A stretch of 64,000 bases of DNA from Mobilicoccus caccae (GTDB lineage Bacteria; Actinomycetota; Actinomycetes; Actinomycetales; Dermatophilaceae). This document shows positions 1 through 9,254 of the stretch, piece by piece (position 1 is the first letter of the stretch; each line of letters starts with the position of its first letter). The notes under the pieces were generated by a model, which saw nothing but the letters and a program-made list of their open reading frames with translations, searched no databases and was not told the DNA's origin. The position numbers were made by a program, and so were the translations under genes. The stretch lies in NCBI RefSeq assembly GCF_030161635.1, contig NZ_BSUO01000001.1, positions 4,073,199 through 4,137,198 of the forward strand, written 5' to 3'.

Positions 1-1133
1 AGCAGGCCAGGGCCTCGCTCCCGCCCGCCGCCTCGACCTGGGAACTCGTCGTCGTCGACGTGACCGATGCCGAGCAGGCGGCCGCGCTCGCGCGGCGGAC
101 GACGGTCGTGTGCAGCACGGTCGGTCCGTACGAGCAGTACGGCAAGGCCCTCGTGCGGGCGTGCGCCGAGGCCGGCACCCACTACTGCGACCTCACCGGT
201 GAGGTGACGTTCGTCCGCTGGTCGATCGACACGGTCGGCCCGATCGCCGAACGCACCGGGGCGCGCATCGTGCACTCGTGCGGATTCGACTCCGTCCCGT
301 CCGATCTCGGAGTCCTCGAGACGGCGCGAGCCGCGGCCGAGGCGGGCGACGGCACCCTCACCCGCACCGTGACCCACGTCCGCTCGATGCGGGGCGGCAT
401 CAGCGGCGGCACCGTCGCCTCGATGCGCGGCCAGGTCGTGCGCGCCGGTGAGGACCCGAGCGTCGGACGACTCCTGCGTGACTCCTACGCGCTGTCCCCC
501 GACCGCGCGGCCGAGCCCGACCGATCAGGGCACGCAGACACCGAGCGTGTCTCCGGGCCGGCGGCACTCGCGCGCAAGGCAGGCGTCGAGTACGACCGCG
601 ACTCCGGACGCTGGACCGCCCCGTTCTTCATGGCGTCCTACAACACGCGGGTGGTGCGGTGGAGCAACGCCCGCACCGGGTGGTCCTACGGCCGCGACCT
701 GCAGTACTCCGAGGTCGTCGACACCGGCGAGGGGCCGCTGGGTGCGACCCGCGGCGTCGCCACCTCGGCCGCCGTGACCGGGATCATGGGTGGGATGGGC
801 AAGAAGCCCATCCGTGCGGTGCTGGACCGGGTGCTGCCCTCGCCGGGGGAGGGGCCGAGCGACTCCTCCATGAAGAAGGGCCGCTTCGTCTTCGACATCG
901 AGGCCGACACGACCACCGGTGCCCACTACCGCACCCGCGTGGCCGACGGCCGGGACCCGGGCTACACGAGCACGGCGGTCATGCTCGGCCAGTCCGCGCT
1001 CGCGTTGGCGCAGGACGACCTCGCGGCCGTCACCGACGCCGGTGGGGTCATGACCCCGGCGACGGGACTCGGGCGGCTGCTCGTGGATCGGCTACGGCGG
1101 CAGGGGTTCACGATCGAGACCGTTCGGCGCTGA
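1..1133 (+). CDS. Saccharopine-dehydrogenase-like NAD(P)-binding protein (5' truncated)
   Basis: The reading frame is open from base 3, so the N-terminal Rossmann glycine loop lies outside the window; an internal GTG at 60 is not the start. The visible part has landmarks of the saccharopine dehydrogenase NADP-binding family also called trans-acting enoyl reductases: STVGPYEQYG, HYCDLTGE and HSCGFDSVPSDLG near its beginning, then a mixed alpha/beta domain. Mycobacterial relatives act on polyketide-type lipids, but most actinobacterial copies are uncharacterised. It ends in TGA at 1131-1133 and is followed by a 318-bp gap. The family call is firm; the substrate is unknown. Confidence 0.8.
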   Translation, partial: QARASLPPAASTWELVVVDVTDAEQAAALARRTTVVCSTVGPYEQYGKALVRACAEAGTHYCDLTGEVTFVRWSIDTVGPIAERTGARIVHSCGFDSVPSDLGVLETARAAAEAGDGTLTRTVTHVRSMRGGISGGTVASMRGQVVRAGEDPSVGRLLRDSYALSPDRAAEPDRSGHADTERVSGPAALARKAGVEYDRDSGRWTAPFFMASYNTRVVRWSNARTGWSYGRDLQYSEVVDTGEGPLGATRGVATSAAVTGIMGGMGKKPIRAVLDRVLPSPGEGPSDSSMKKGRFVFDIEADTTTGAHYRTRVADGRDPGYTSTAVMLGQSALALAQDDLAAVTDAGGVMTPATGLGRLLVDRLRRQGFTIETVRR

Positions 1134-1451
1134 TGTCTGCTCGGTCCGTGGGCGGGGTGTCCACGGGCCGAGCGCAGCGGAGTCCACGACCCGGGCCGGA
1201 TGGGGGCCCGGTACGGTGGGTCGGCCGGAGTCGGGGCCGGTGTTTTCGCCCTGTTCGGACGGTTGCCGGTGGTCACCGTGGACGTGGCAACGGGCGGTGC
1301 GCCGCGGGACCGCGCGTCAAGGAGGCGTGCCGGGCGCGGGGGATTCCTTGACCGATTCGTTGTAGGGTCGGGCCTCGTTGACCTGCCCGACGATTCGCGG
1401 TCCTACCGGACCGCGGGGACGAACCCGGTTCGTCCCCGATGGAAGGCCACC
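1134..1451 (+). promoter_or_regulatory. Non-coding gap and structured leader of the LysM gene
   Basis: No gene is visible here. The last 135 bases hold four consecutive perfect inverted repeats: an 8-bp stem at 1316-1323/1345-1352, a 7-bp stem at 1367-1373/1385-1391, an 8-bp stem at 1396-1403/1408-1415 with a 4-nt loop, and a 10-bp stem at 1415-1424/1428-1437 with a 3-nt loop. The last two share base 1415, so they may compete slightly. The final hairpin abuts the GGAAGG ribosome-binding site of the LysM gene. Such an array suggests an RNA regulator or attenuator. I could not match it to a riboswitch family I know. Confidence 0.5.
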
Positions 1452-2189
1452 ATGTTCGCTGCACTACCCCCTGCCCCTCCCGCTGCCGTCGTCGTGACCG
1501 CTCCGAGCGTCGCGGCGAGCGATTCCCACCGCGTCCGTCCGGGCGACACGGTCGGTGGCGTGGCCCTGCGCTACGGCGTCACCCGTGGTGAGCTGCGGGC
1601 CGCCAACGACATCGGCGCCGACAACCTCATCCGCATCGGTGAGCGTCTGACGATCCCGACCAAGGGTGCGTCCTCGACGCAGTCCACGAGTTCGGCTGCT
1701 GCCCGGCAGAACTCGACGGGTGCCGCCGCACGGTCCGGCCCGGTCCGCGCCGGTGCGTCGATGTCGCTCGGTGCCGAGCGCCTCGCCGCGCGTGACGCGG
1801 TCGCCGCCGCGGCCCGCGAACACGGCATCGACGTCGACCTCGCTCTGGCGATCGCCTGGCAGGAGTCGCGCTGGCGCCCGGACGCCGTCTCCCACGCGGG
1901 GGCGCGCGGTGTCATGCAGTGCATGCCGGTCACCGGCCGCTGGATGTCGGAGAAGCTGGGCCGTCAGCTCGACCTCGACGACGTACGGGACAACGCGACC
2001 TGCGGGGTGATGTTGCTCAAGACGTTGCAGCAGAGCTCCGGCGGCGACGAGGCCACGGTCCTGGGTGCCTACTACCAGGGGATGACGTCGCTGAAGCAGC
2101 GCGGCATGTACGGCGAGACCTCCCGGTATGTGGCGCAGGTGCAGTCGCACCGCGACACGATCGCCGCAGGCAACGCCCTCCGAGGCTGA
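1452..2189 (+). CDS. LysM-domain lytic transglycosylase
   Basis: A secreted or wall-associated murein hydrolase of about 245 residues. A LysM peptidoglycan-binding domain spans about residues 26-69 (HRVRPGDTV to RLTIPT). After a Ser/Ala/Thr-rich linker comes an SLT transglycosylase domain (about 110-240) with catalytic Glu138 in AWQES, the family motif GARGVMQCMP at 151-160 and AYYQG at 206-210. I chose the ATG at 1452 because GGAAGG lies a few bases upstream; the frame stays open back to 1200, so an earlier start is possible. The N-terminus is hydrophobic but lacks the usual basic residues of a signal peptide, so either the start or the export route is unclear. Four leader hairpins precede it. 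Confidence 0.85.
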   Translation: MFAALPPAPPAAVVVTAPSVAASDSHRVRPGDTVGGVALRYGVTRGELRAANDIGADNLIRIGERLTIPTKGASSTQSTSSAAARQNSTGAAARSGPVRAGASMSLGAERLAARDAVAAAAREHGIDVDLALAIAWQESRWRPDAVSHAGARGVMQCMPVTGRWMSEKLGRQLDLDDVRDNATCGVMLLKTLQQSSGGDEATVLGAYYQGMTSLKQRGMYGETSRYVAQVQSHRDTIAAGNALRG

Positions 2190-2286
2190 CCCCCGACGCC
2201 ATTCCCCCTGACACAGTAGGTGACGTCGAAACAGGTGCTCACGCGCTGCTGTTTCGCACGTCTTCTGCTGTTCGAGGGGGTACGTC

Positions 2287-2544
2287 ATGCGGACACGGTC
2301 CGTGATTCTCATCGTCCTCGGTTGTGTCGTCGCCGGGGTGGCGTTGGCGATGGCGCTGTTCGCCGCCTTCGGGATGTACCAGGCCGCCCAGCCTCCCTGT
2401 GGTGATCGGGACTACCCCATCACCTCCTCCGAAGGCGGCGGCGCCTGCGTGCCGCGCGGGCAGCCGCCGCCGTCGGGATGGACGACCTACGAGCCCGGCC
2501 ATACCCCCACTCGGGTGGACGAATTGGGGCAGAGCGGGAAGTAG
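2287..2544 (+). CDS. Small membrane-anchored protein of unknown function
   Basis: An 85-residue protein with Arg-rich residues 1-4 followed by one hydrophobic segment (about residues 6-28), then a short hydrophilic tail rich in Pro, Gly and Ser containing two Cys. This predicts an N-terminal membrane anchor with the tail probably outside. GAGGGGG lies about 6 nt before the ATG. It stands alone between the LysM gene and the convergent ogt gene. I recognise no family. Confidence 0.6.
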   Translation: MRTRSVILIVLGCVVAGVALAMALFAAFGMYQAAQPPCGDRDYPITSSEGGGACVPRGQPPPSGWTTYEPGHTPTRVDELGQSGK

Positions 2545-2564
2545 CTCCCGGTCGTCGCCCTCGC

Positions 2565-3059
2565 TCAGGTGCCGTGCGAACTCTCCAGGTCCAGCAGCGT
2601 CTTCTTGCGCTCGATCCCGCCCGCGAAGCCGGTGAGGGAACCACTCGCGCCGACCACGCGGTGGCACGGCACGACGACGCAGAGGGGGTTGCGGCCGTTG
2701 GCCAGACCGACCGCCCGGGAGGCCTTGGCGTTGCCGACCTCGGTGGCCAGGCGACCGTAGGACCACGTCTGCCCGTAGGGGATCCGGCGCAGCGCCGTCC
2801 AGACCAGGCGCTGGAACTCGGTGCCGACGGGGGCGAGCGGCAGGTCGAACTCCGTGCGTTCTCCGGCGAAGTACTCGGCCAGTTGACGTCGGGTCTCTTC
2901 GAACGGCGCGGCCGAGTCGTCACGGTCGCCGAACGCCGTCTCGTCGGGGCGGTGCTTCTGGTCGGCCATGTAGCAGCCCACGAGGTGTCCGCCGTCGGAG
3001 ACGAGGGTCAGCGGTCCGATCGGGCTGTCGACGACGGTGTGGGCGCGGTCGGTGGTCAT
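2565..3059 (-). CDS. ogt: Methylated-DNA--[protein]-cysteine S-methyltransferase
   Basis: A suicide repair enzyme that moves the alkyl group from O6-alkylguanine onto its own cysteine. The 164-residue product has an N-terminal ribonuclease-like domain and the DNA-binding/active-site domain, with the motif VVPCHRVVGASG (Cys132 as acceptor) and the upstream IPYGQTWSYG helix. Its ATG overlaps the TGA of the ada-alkA gene by 4 nt (3056-3059), so the two are translationally coupled. Together they cover alkylation damage by direct reversal and base excision. Confidence 0.95.
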   Translation of the reverse strand: MTTDRAHTVVDSPIGPLTLVSDGGHLVGCYMADQKHRPDETAFGDRDDSAAPFEETRRQLAEYFAGERTEFDLPLAPVGTEFQRLVWTALRRIPYGQTWSYGRLATEVGNAKASRAVGLANGRNPLCVVVPCHRVVGASGSLTGFAGGIERKKTLLDLESSHGT

Positions 3060-4572
3060 GATCCGTCCTTCGGCATGCGGGTGATGGGGTGGTCGAGGGT
3101 CCCCCAGAGGTGGAGGACCGCGTAGGAGCGCCACGGCCGCCACGAATGGGCGTGGGCGGTGAGTCGGGCCGGAGTGGTCGGCAGGCCGAGGCCGGCGGCA
3201 ACCTGACGGATGCCGAGGTCACCGGCGAGGAAGACGTCGGGGTCGCCGAGCGCCCGCATCGCGATCGAGTCGACGGTCCACGGGCCGATCCCCGGCATCG
3301 ACGTGAGGACCGACCGGGCATGCTCGCGGTCGGCTCCGACCCCGAGGTCGAGATCGCCCGCAGCGAGGGCTTCGGCGAGCATGACCAGGGTGCGTCGGCG
3401 GGTGCGGGGGAAGGACAGCGTTTCCTGGTCGACCCCGGCCACGGCCTCGGCTGCGGGGAACAGATGGGTCAGGCCACCGACGGGATCGTGCACGGGAGTG
3501 CCGAGGGCGCTGACGAGGCGGGCGGCGTGCGTCCGCGCCGCCGCGGTCGAGACCTGTTGTCCCAGGACGACCCGCAGGGCCATCTCCGAGCCGTCGGGGG
3601 TACGGGGCATGCGACGGCCGGGGAACGCGACGACGAGCGGTGCCAGGACGGGGTCGGCACCGAGGGTCTGCTCGGCCGCTTCCGGGTCGGCGTCGAGGTC
3701 GAGCAGCCGGCGGCATCGGGCGACGGCAGCACCCACGTCACGCACGTCGGTCAGCCGTAGTTCGGCCGCGACGTGACCTTCCTGCGGTCGAAGCGCGACG
3801 ATGCCGGGCCCGCCCGGCAGGCGGAGCGTGCGGCGATAGGCCCCGCCCCGCCACTCCTCCACCCCGGGCACGCCGGTCTGGACGAGATGACCGAACAGGT
3901 CGTCCGGGCGGAACGGACGCCGGAAGGGCAACCGCACGTGCAGACTCCCCGCCGTGACCGATCCGGACGCGCCCGTGCCGGCTGCGTCCGTCCGGGGGTG
4001 GCCGAGGCCCGCATTCGCAGGTCGGAGGGGGTGGTGGCGTAGACCTGCCGGACGGTGTCGTTGAAGGCGCGGACGCTGGAGAAGCCGGCGGCGAACGCGG
4101 CGTCGGCCAGCGGCATCGACGTGGACTCGACGAGGGTCCGTGCCGTCTGCGCCCGCCGGGCGCGCACGATCGAGAGGGGCCCGGCGCCGAGTTCGGCGCG
4201 CATGACCCGCTCCACCTGCCGGACGCTGTACCCGAGCGCCCGGGCCAGGCCGGGGACCCCCTCGCGGTCGACGATCCCGTCGGCGATGAGGCGCATCGCC
4301 CGCGCGACGACGTCGGCGCGTGTGTCCCACTCGGGGGAACCCGGGCTCGCGTCGGGACGGCACCTCTTGCACGCGCGGAACCCGGCCAGTTGCGCCGCGG
4401 CCGCCGTCGGGTAGAAGTCGACGTTCGCGGCGCGCGGCGTCATGGCCGGGCAGCTCGGTCGGCAGTAGATGCCGGTGGTGAGCACGGCCGTGACGAACCA
4501 GCCGTCGAACCGGGTGTCGCGGCCGGCCACGGCCCGCAGCGCGCCCTCGCGGTCGAGGTGGGTGATCGTCAT
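3056..4572 (-). CDS. Ada-AlkA fusion: alkylation-response regulator and 3-methyladenine DNA glycosylase (frameshift as read)
   Basis: The first frame gives the Ada part: a zinc site with Cys37, Cys41, Cys68 and Cys71 (CRPSC and CKRC) that also accepts methyl groups from phosphotriesters, then an AraC-type HTH to about residue 190. A second frame gives the AlkA part, starting around [11 protein letters not shown] and containing the HhH motif MPGIGPWT and the catalytic Asp region VFLAGDLG. The frames join if one base is added to the five-G run at 3994-3998, giving about 505 residues, the usual size of this fusion. The start is ATG at 4572. Expected to sense methylation and induce itself and ogt. 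The frameshift is probably a sequence error. Confidence 0.85.
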
Positions 4573-4646
4573 GCCGTTCAGTCTCCGCCCTGATCGTGGC
4601 CGTGTCCGGCCGGAATGCGACATGACGGTCCGTCCCGGCGAGGGGA

Positions 4647-5678
4647 CTACGCGTCGAGCCGCTCGACGATGTCACGTACCGCGGCCCGCGCCCACTGACC
4701 GACGCCGATCAACGTGGCCGACGCGGCACCGCACCAGTCGCCGTAGCCCAGGACGTAGAGGCCGGGTGAGTCGACCACCCGTGGCCCGTCGGTGGCGAAC
4801 CGCCCCTGGTGACGCGGGATCTCCAGATCCGCCAGATGGCGCAGGGCAGGGCGGAACCCGGTGCACCAGATCACGTGATCCAGTTCGCGACTCGTCCCGT
4901 CGGCCCAGACCGCGCCGGTGCGGGTGAAGTGCTGGGGAACGTCTTCGGGGTCGAGCAACCCGGTGTCGCGGGCCTCGCGCACGGGAGGCACGACGACGAT
5001 GTCACCCAGCCCGCCGACACCCTGCGCCCCGTCCTCGCCCCGGACCCGGGCGCTCGCCAAGCGGAACAGCTCTCGGCCGTCCACGTCGTCCGGCAGGTAT
5101 CGAGGTGGGGCCAGGGTGCACCACACGAGCTCGCAGACCGGGGCGAGGTCGGCGGCGATCTGGGCACCGGAGTTCGCGCCGCCGACCACCATGACGCGGC
5201 GTCCGGCGTGCTCGTCCGGGCCGTCGTAGACGGCGCTGTGCCACTGCCTGCCGCCGAAGGATTCCCGGCCCGGGAAGGCCGGGACGAACGGCCGCGACCA
5301 CGTGCCGGTCGCGCTGATCACCGCCGCCGCCTGCCGGGTCCCTCGGTCGGTGTCGACCTCGAAACCCGTCGACGTCCGCCGCACCGCCTCCACCCGCACC
5401 GGCCGCTCCACGGGGATCTCGTACCGTCGCTCGTACTCGGTCAGGTAGGCCATGACGTGCGCCGCGTCGGGGTTGCCGTCCTTGCTCGGCGGCATCCGCC
5501 ACCCGGGCAGAGAGGAGTACTCCGCCGGGGAGAACAGTCGCAGCGACGGCCAGGTGTGGCGCCAGGCACCCCCGGGGGCGTCCTGATCGTCGAGGACGGT
5601 GTAGGACAACCCGGCCCGGCGGAGGAAGTACGCCGCGGCGAGTGCGGCCTGCCCACCCCCGATGACGATGACGTCCAC
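4647..5678 (-). CDS. FAD-dependent NAD(P)H flavin monooxygenase, ArsO-like
   Basis: A cytoplasmic two-dinucleotide flavoprotein of 343 residues. The FAD loop [12 protein letters not shown] is near the N-terminus, the NADPH loop [12 protein letters not shown] is mid-protein, and [10 protein letters not shown] closes the FAD site. The segment [17 protein letters not shown] with SSLPGW resembles the ArsO subfamily of flavin monooxygenases associated with organoarsenical metabolism. No ars gene is nearby, so the substrate is open; related enzymes oxidise varied small molecules. The GTG at 5678 is chosen because it immediately precedes the FAD-binding strand. It is transcribed away from the DUF2237 gene. 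Confidence 0.75.
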   Translation of the reverse strand: MDVIVIGGGQAALAAAYFLRRAGLSYTVLDDQDAPGGAWRHTWPSLRLFSPAEYSSLPGWRMPPSKDGNPDAAHVMAYLTEYERRYEIPVERPVRVEAVRRTSTGFEVDTDRGTRQAAAVISATGTWSRPFVPAFPGRESFGGRQWHSAVYDGPDEHAGRRVMVVGGANSGAQIAADLAPVCELVWCTLAPPRYLPDDVDGRELFRLASARVRGEDGAQGVGGLGDIVVVPPVREARDTGLLDPEDVPQHFTRTGAVWADGTSRELDHVIWCTGFRPALRHLADLEIPRHQGRFATDGPRVVDSPGLYVLGYGDWCGAASATLIGVGQWARAAVRDIVERLDA

Positions 5679-5748
5679 GGGCCCATCCTGGCAGCCCCGA
5701 ACGGCACTCGGGACCCGGGATGTCCGGTCCGCACCGGGCCGGACCCGG

Positions 5749-5760
5749 TACGGTCGTCGT
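5749..5760 (+). promoter_or_regulatory. Putative leaderless promoter of the DUF2237 gene
   Basis: TACGGT (5749-5754) matches the actinobacterial -10 pattern TAnnnT and ends 6 nt before the ATG at 5761, placing the likely transcript start on or next to the start codon. No ribosome-binding site is visible. The same arrangement recurs before several genes in this window. Confidence 0.45.
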
Positions 5761-6156
5761 ATGGCCGAGGAGGAGCGCAACGTCTACGGGGGTCGACTGC
5801 AGGAATGCGGAACCGACCCCGTCACCGGCTTCTATCGCGACGGCTGCTGCTATACCGGACCCGAGGACCTCGGCAGCCACACCATCTGCGCGGTGATGAC
5901 GGACGAGTTCCTCGCCCACCAGCAGTCCGTCGGCAACGACCTGATCACCCCGCGCCCGCAGTGGCAGTTCCCGGGACTCGTCGCCGGCGACCGGTGGTGT
6001 GTGGTCGCGGCGAGGTGGCTGCAGGCCCATCAGGACGGGCACGCCGCGCCCGTGGTGCTGGCCTCGACCCATGAACGGGCGCTGGAGATCGTGCCGATGG
6101 ATGTCCTGCGACCGTACGCTGTCGACGTGCCCGACGACCCCGGATCGCTGCTCTGA
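5761..6156 (+). CDS. DUF2237 family protein
   Basis: A 131-residue cytoplasmic protein with the hallmarks of DUF2237: an N-terminal NVYGG, the cysteine motif TGFYRDGCC, then GPEDLGSHTICAVMT, NDLITPRPQW and GDRWCVVAARW. The conserved paired Cys and following residues suggest a metal- or ligand-binding fold, but the biochemical role is not known to me. The TGA overlaps the next ATG by one base, so it is probably co-translated with the DUF2505-like gene. Confidence 0.85.
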   Translation: MAEEERNVYGGRLQECGTDPVTGFYRDGCCYTGPEDLGSHTICAVMTDEFLAHQQSVGNDLITPRPQWQFPGLVAGDRWCVVAARWLQAHQDGHAAPVVLASTHERALEIVPMDVLRPYAVDVPDDPGSLL

Positions 6157-6704
6157 TGACCCTGCGAAGCCTGACCTGCCGCATGACCTCGACCCCTGAC
6201 GAGTTGTGGGCGCGGCTGCGGGACCCCGCGATGAGTGAGCGGCGCGCGGCTCTGGGTGGCGAGTCCTCCACCGTCACCGTGCACGACGAGGACGGGGCCG
6301 GTCGCCTGCGCGTGGGCATCGACACCGCCGTCCCCGAGAGCTGGATGCCCGCGGTCGTCCGCGGGCGGTTGCGCGGCAGATCAGGATTCGGGCTCCCCAC
6401 CGTGCGTCGTGTCGAGACCTGGGAGCGGGTCGGCACCGATCTCGACACGGATCGTGCCGGCGACCGGCAGGGCGGTGCGACGGGCATGGACGACATCGAC
6501 GGGTGGATGTCGCTGGACATCCACGGTGCGCCCGGTGACGCGTCGTGCGAGATGCACATCGCCGGGGCAGGAGAGGGCAGCGTCGTGCGCTACGAGTTGT
6601 CGCTGACCGTGAACGTCCCCGTCGTCGGCCGCGCCATCGAGTCGGCAGTGCTCTCGCGCATCGAGGACGTGCTCGAGCGTGAACTCGAGATCCTCGACGG
6701 CTGA
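6156..6704 (+). CDS. DUF2505-like (SRPBCC fold) protein
   Basis: An 182-residue protein with the layout of DUF2505 proteins found in actinobacteria: an N-terminal strand followed by TSTPDELWARLRDPAM, a central strand set with GRLRGRSGFGLPTVRRVETW, and a C-terminal long helix (IESAVLSRIEDVLERELE). These belong to the START/SRPBCC helix-grip fold, which binds hydrophobic ligands. No catalytic residues can be assigned. It begins in a TGATG overlap with the DUF2237 gene. Confidence 0.7.
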   Translation: MTLRSLTCRMTSTPDELWARLRDPAMSERRAALGGESSTVTVHDEDGAGRLRVGIDTAVPESWMPAVVRGRLRGRSGFGLPTVRRVETWERVGTDLDTDRAGDRQGGATGMDDIDGWMSLDIHGAPGDASCEMHIAGAGEGSVVRYELSLTVNVPVVGRAIESAVLSRIEDVLERELEILDG

Positions 6705-6740
6705 CACCGACTCGCCGCACGGAGCTGCCACCCTGGCGGC

Positions 6741-7034
6741 ATGACTCCACGCCCGGTCGGGACGACCGTCGACGGCACCTGCGCGTTTCGGATGATGCCC
6801 ACCGATCCGTTCGACGAGCGGCCCTCGTCGGCGATGGTGATGCGAGTCGGCGGGGGTCTGACCCTGCACTGCACCTGGGTCCATCCGATGGACGGGGGGC
6901 AGCAGGGCGTGCTGCTCGTCGGCGCGAGCCCCGACGAGGGCCCGGTGGAGGCGACCCTCGTCGACCCGGCTCAGCCGCGGCGGAAGCGCCGTCGTGCGAG
7001 GACGCCCGTCGTGGGCACGGACCACACCGGCTGA
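6741..7034 (+). CDS. Hypothetical 97-residue protein
   Basis: Codon use is typical of real genes here (mostly G/C at third positions). A CACCCT box ends 6 nt before the ATG, the leaderless pattern seen elsewhere. The protein has a strand-rich central part (MVMRVGGGLTLHCTW) and a basic C-terminus; I recognise no family. Its last 64 bases overlap the 3' end of the convergent crtU gene, and the basic tail lies in that overlap, so the C-terminus is the least certain part. Confidence 0.5.
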   Translation: MTPRPVGTTVDGTCAFRMMPTDPFDERPSSAMVMRVGGGLTLHCTWVHPMDGGQQGVLLVGASPDEGPVEATLVDPAQPRRKRRRARTPVVGTDHTG

Positions 7035-8521
7035 CCGGTCAGGCCCCAGCTCTGCAGGATGGCCGAGGCTGCGAGCATGCCCGTGGTCGCCGCCCGCTCC
7101 ATCAGGGCCACGGGCAGGTCGACACGGATCCCGTCGCCGGCCAGCATGACTCGCGGGTCGGGAGTGACGATGCCCGGACGTTCCGACCACGGTTCAGGGG
7201 TCACCAGGACGCAGTCGTCCCGCACGAGCCACCCCTGCGCGACCGTGGTCGCGCCGGCGAGCTCGGGATGCAGGCGGTGCACCTGAGCGAGCAGGTCCGC
7301 CTGAACGGCCTCTTCCGAGACGTCGTCCGGCAGGGCGTAGGCATGGAGTTCGACGACGCTGCCGCCGTGCTCGGCGACCCACGCCCGCGCCTCGTCCTCG
7401 TAGAGGTGCAAGGCGCTGACGTTGTCGAGCATGCCGGTCCCGGCGGTCCCCCGGAACGGCGGCGTGTCCGATGCCATGGGCGTGTCGAGCCACAACCGCC
7501 ACACGGCGAATCGCGGTGCGCGCCGCAGCAACTGAATGCGCTCGCGCCAGCCCGGGTCACCCAGCCAGGCGCTTTCGCCGACGAGTCGTCGCAGCGGTTC
7601 GACGTCGGTGGCGAGGACGACCGCATCGACCTCCAGTGGCGCATGGCCCCGGGCGTGGACGATCACCGGCCCGGATTCTCCCTCGGGGTCCTCGATGACC
7701 GTGACCTCCGCGTCCACGCGGATGTCGACGCCGCGACGCCACAGGTACTCACCCAGCGGCGCCCACAGCGTGCGGTCGTACGAGCCGTCCGGCACGTCGA
7801 AGATCAGGCCCTCGGCTGACCCCATGAAGTAGGAGTGGAACATCGCCACGAGCTCGGCGCCGGAGAACTCGCGCGGGTCGGCGAAGAAGCTGCGCGCGAA
7901 GACCTCGAGCGCGAGATGCCGCGCAGCGGGTGGGAACCGAAGTCGGTCGAGGACCTCCGCGGCGCTCATCCCGTCGTAGTCGCCGAAACTGGCGGGGAAG
8001 TCGACGGTGAGCAGGTCCGTGGCGCGGCGCAGGTCGACCCGCGCCACCTGCGCGAGCGGAAAACTCTTGCTGCGCAGGGCGAATGCGCCGACGCTCCACG
8101 GCGGGGTGAGCGGGATGCCGCTGAAGGAGTCGGTGTTCCCGGCGGCGTCGACCAAGGGGTAGTCGTTCAACGGAACGAGGTGGGACAGGCCGGGGTCGGC
8201 GCGCCGAAGCAGCTCACGCAGGTTGTAGTACTGCCTGAAGAACGCGTGGAAGCCGCGGCCCATGCTCCGGCCGTCCTCGGTGGTCCAGGAGGCGACCCGG
8301 CCGCCGAGGCGGTCTCCGCGCTCCAGCAGCGTCACCTGCGCTCCGCCCTCGGCGAGCACGGCGGCCGCCGCGATCCCGGCGATCCCGCCGCCGACGACGG
8401 CCACGCGGTTGCGAGCCGGGTCGTGCTCGCGAACCCGCACGCCGGGGTCCAGCAGCGTTTGCGGGGCGTGTCGCTCGGCCCGCCGATCGCGTCCGGGCCG
8501 CCACCGTGGTGTCCTGCTCAT
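6971..8521 (-). CDS. crtU: CrtU-like carotenoid ring desaturase/methyltransferase
   Basis: A 516-residue FAD enzyme of the carotenoid desaturase superfamily. The FAD loop GGGIAG (44-49) is followed by ERGDRLGGRVASW and by GRGFHAFFRQYYNL, which I associate with isorenieratene synthase (CrtU), the enzyme that desaturates a beta-ring and shifts a methyl group to make an aromatic ring. The C-terminal GDGIRVDLPVALMERAA is the usual second FAD contact. It is the last gene of the crt operon; its ATG overlaps the crtT stop by 4 nt. CrtU needs cyclised substrate, yet no lycopene cyclase is visible in the window. Confidence 0.85.
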   Translation of the reverse strand: MSRTPRWRPGRDRRAERHAPQTLLDPGVRVREHDPARNRVAVVGGGIAGIAAAAVLAEGGAQVTLLERGDRLGGRVASWTTEDGRSMGRGFHAFFRQYYNLRELLRRADPGLSHLVPLNDYPLVDAAGNTDSFSGIPLTPPWSVGAFALRSKSFPLAQVARVDLRRATDLLTVDFPASFGDYDGMSAAEVLDRLRFPPAARHLALEVFARSFFADPREFSGAELVAMFHSYFMGSAEGLIFDVPDGSYDRTLWAPLGEYLWRRGVDIRVDAEVTVIEDPEGESGPVIVHARGHAPLEVDAVVLATDVEPLRRLVGESAWLGDPGWRERIQLLRRAPRFAVWRLWLDTPMASDTPPFRGTAGTGMLDNVSALHLYEDEARAWVAEHGGSVVELHAYALPDDVSEEAVQADLLAQVHRLHPELAGATTVAQGWLVRDDCVLVTPEPWSERPGIVTPDPRVMLAGDGIRVDLPVALMERAATTGMLAASAILQSWGLTGQPVWSVPTTGVLARRRFRRG

Positions 8522-9254
8522 CTCGGCCTCCGCCCGTGGACGATGTGGACCATCGAGGCCTGCCATCCTGGCACCCCGCGCGCGCGGACGTCCTCGAAGC
8601 CACCACGCACCAGGCGATCCATGATCTGGGGGACCGAATCGAAGTCGAGCACGCTGCGCCACAGGTAGACGAACAGGCCCGGCCGGCGGGTGACGACGAC
8701 CGACAGCGGGATGATGACGGCCCAGGACAGCAGCGTCCACGCGGCGGCGGCGACCGGACGCCCGGCGACGGAGTAGTCGTGGAAGACCAGTGGCCCCCGG
8801 GCACCAGACGTTCGGACAGGCCGGTGACGAGCTCGTCCCGCTCGGTGACGTTGCGCAGCAGGTAGGCCCCGAACACGCCGTCGACGTGCTCGCCACGGTT
8901 GCGCAGCAGGTCGGCGATGTTCTCGGCCAGCGCCTGCTCGAAGTCGACACCGGCCGGCCAGGAGTCCCGTCGGGCCTGGGTGAGCATGCCGTTGGAGGCG
9001 TCGATGCCCGTGAGGCGGTAGCGCAGGCCGGCCGCGTCCAGGGCATCGACCAGGGCCCGCGTCGAGGCGCCCGACCCGCAGCCGAGGTCGAGAAGCCGCA
9101 GCTCACGACCCGGGTCCCGTGGCAAGGAGTCGACGAACGCCCGCGCGGAGGCACGCAACTGCGCGTGGTAACCGGGCGACATCCCCACCATGAGGTCGTA
9201 CCGCCGCGCGACCTCGTCGAAGGCGGCGGGCACGTGGGCGGTGGGTGTCGTCAT
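8518..9254 (-). CDS. crtT: CrtT-type SAM-dependent methyltransferase (frameshift as read)
   Basis: A class I methyltransferase: a UbiE-like N-terminus (FDEVARRYDLMVG), the SAM loop LLDLGCGSG (54-62) and GIDASNGML. The frame that starts at ATG 9254 leaves the family after ERLVPGG. Adding one base in the five-C run at 8794-8798 continues it as PLVFHDYS, followed by hydrophobic helices, to a TGA that overlaps the crtU ATG by 4 nt; the restored product is 245 residues. The equivalent gene in streptomycete isorenieratene clusters is called crtT, with no proven substrate. The overlap geometry and full-length restoration favour a sequence error over a pseudogene. Confidence 0.8.

Noticed and set aside
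1316-1451. c-di-AMP (ydaO) riboswitch before the LysM gene
   Set aside because: Position and gene type fit, but I cannot find the conserved ydaO core segments; only plain hairpins are visible.
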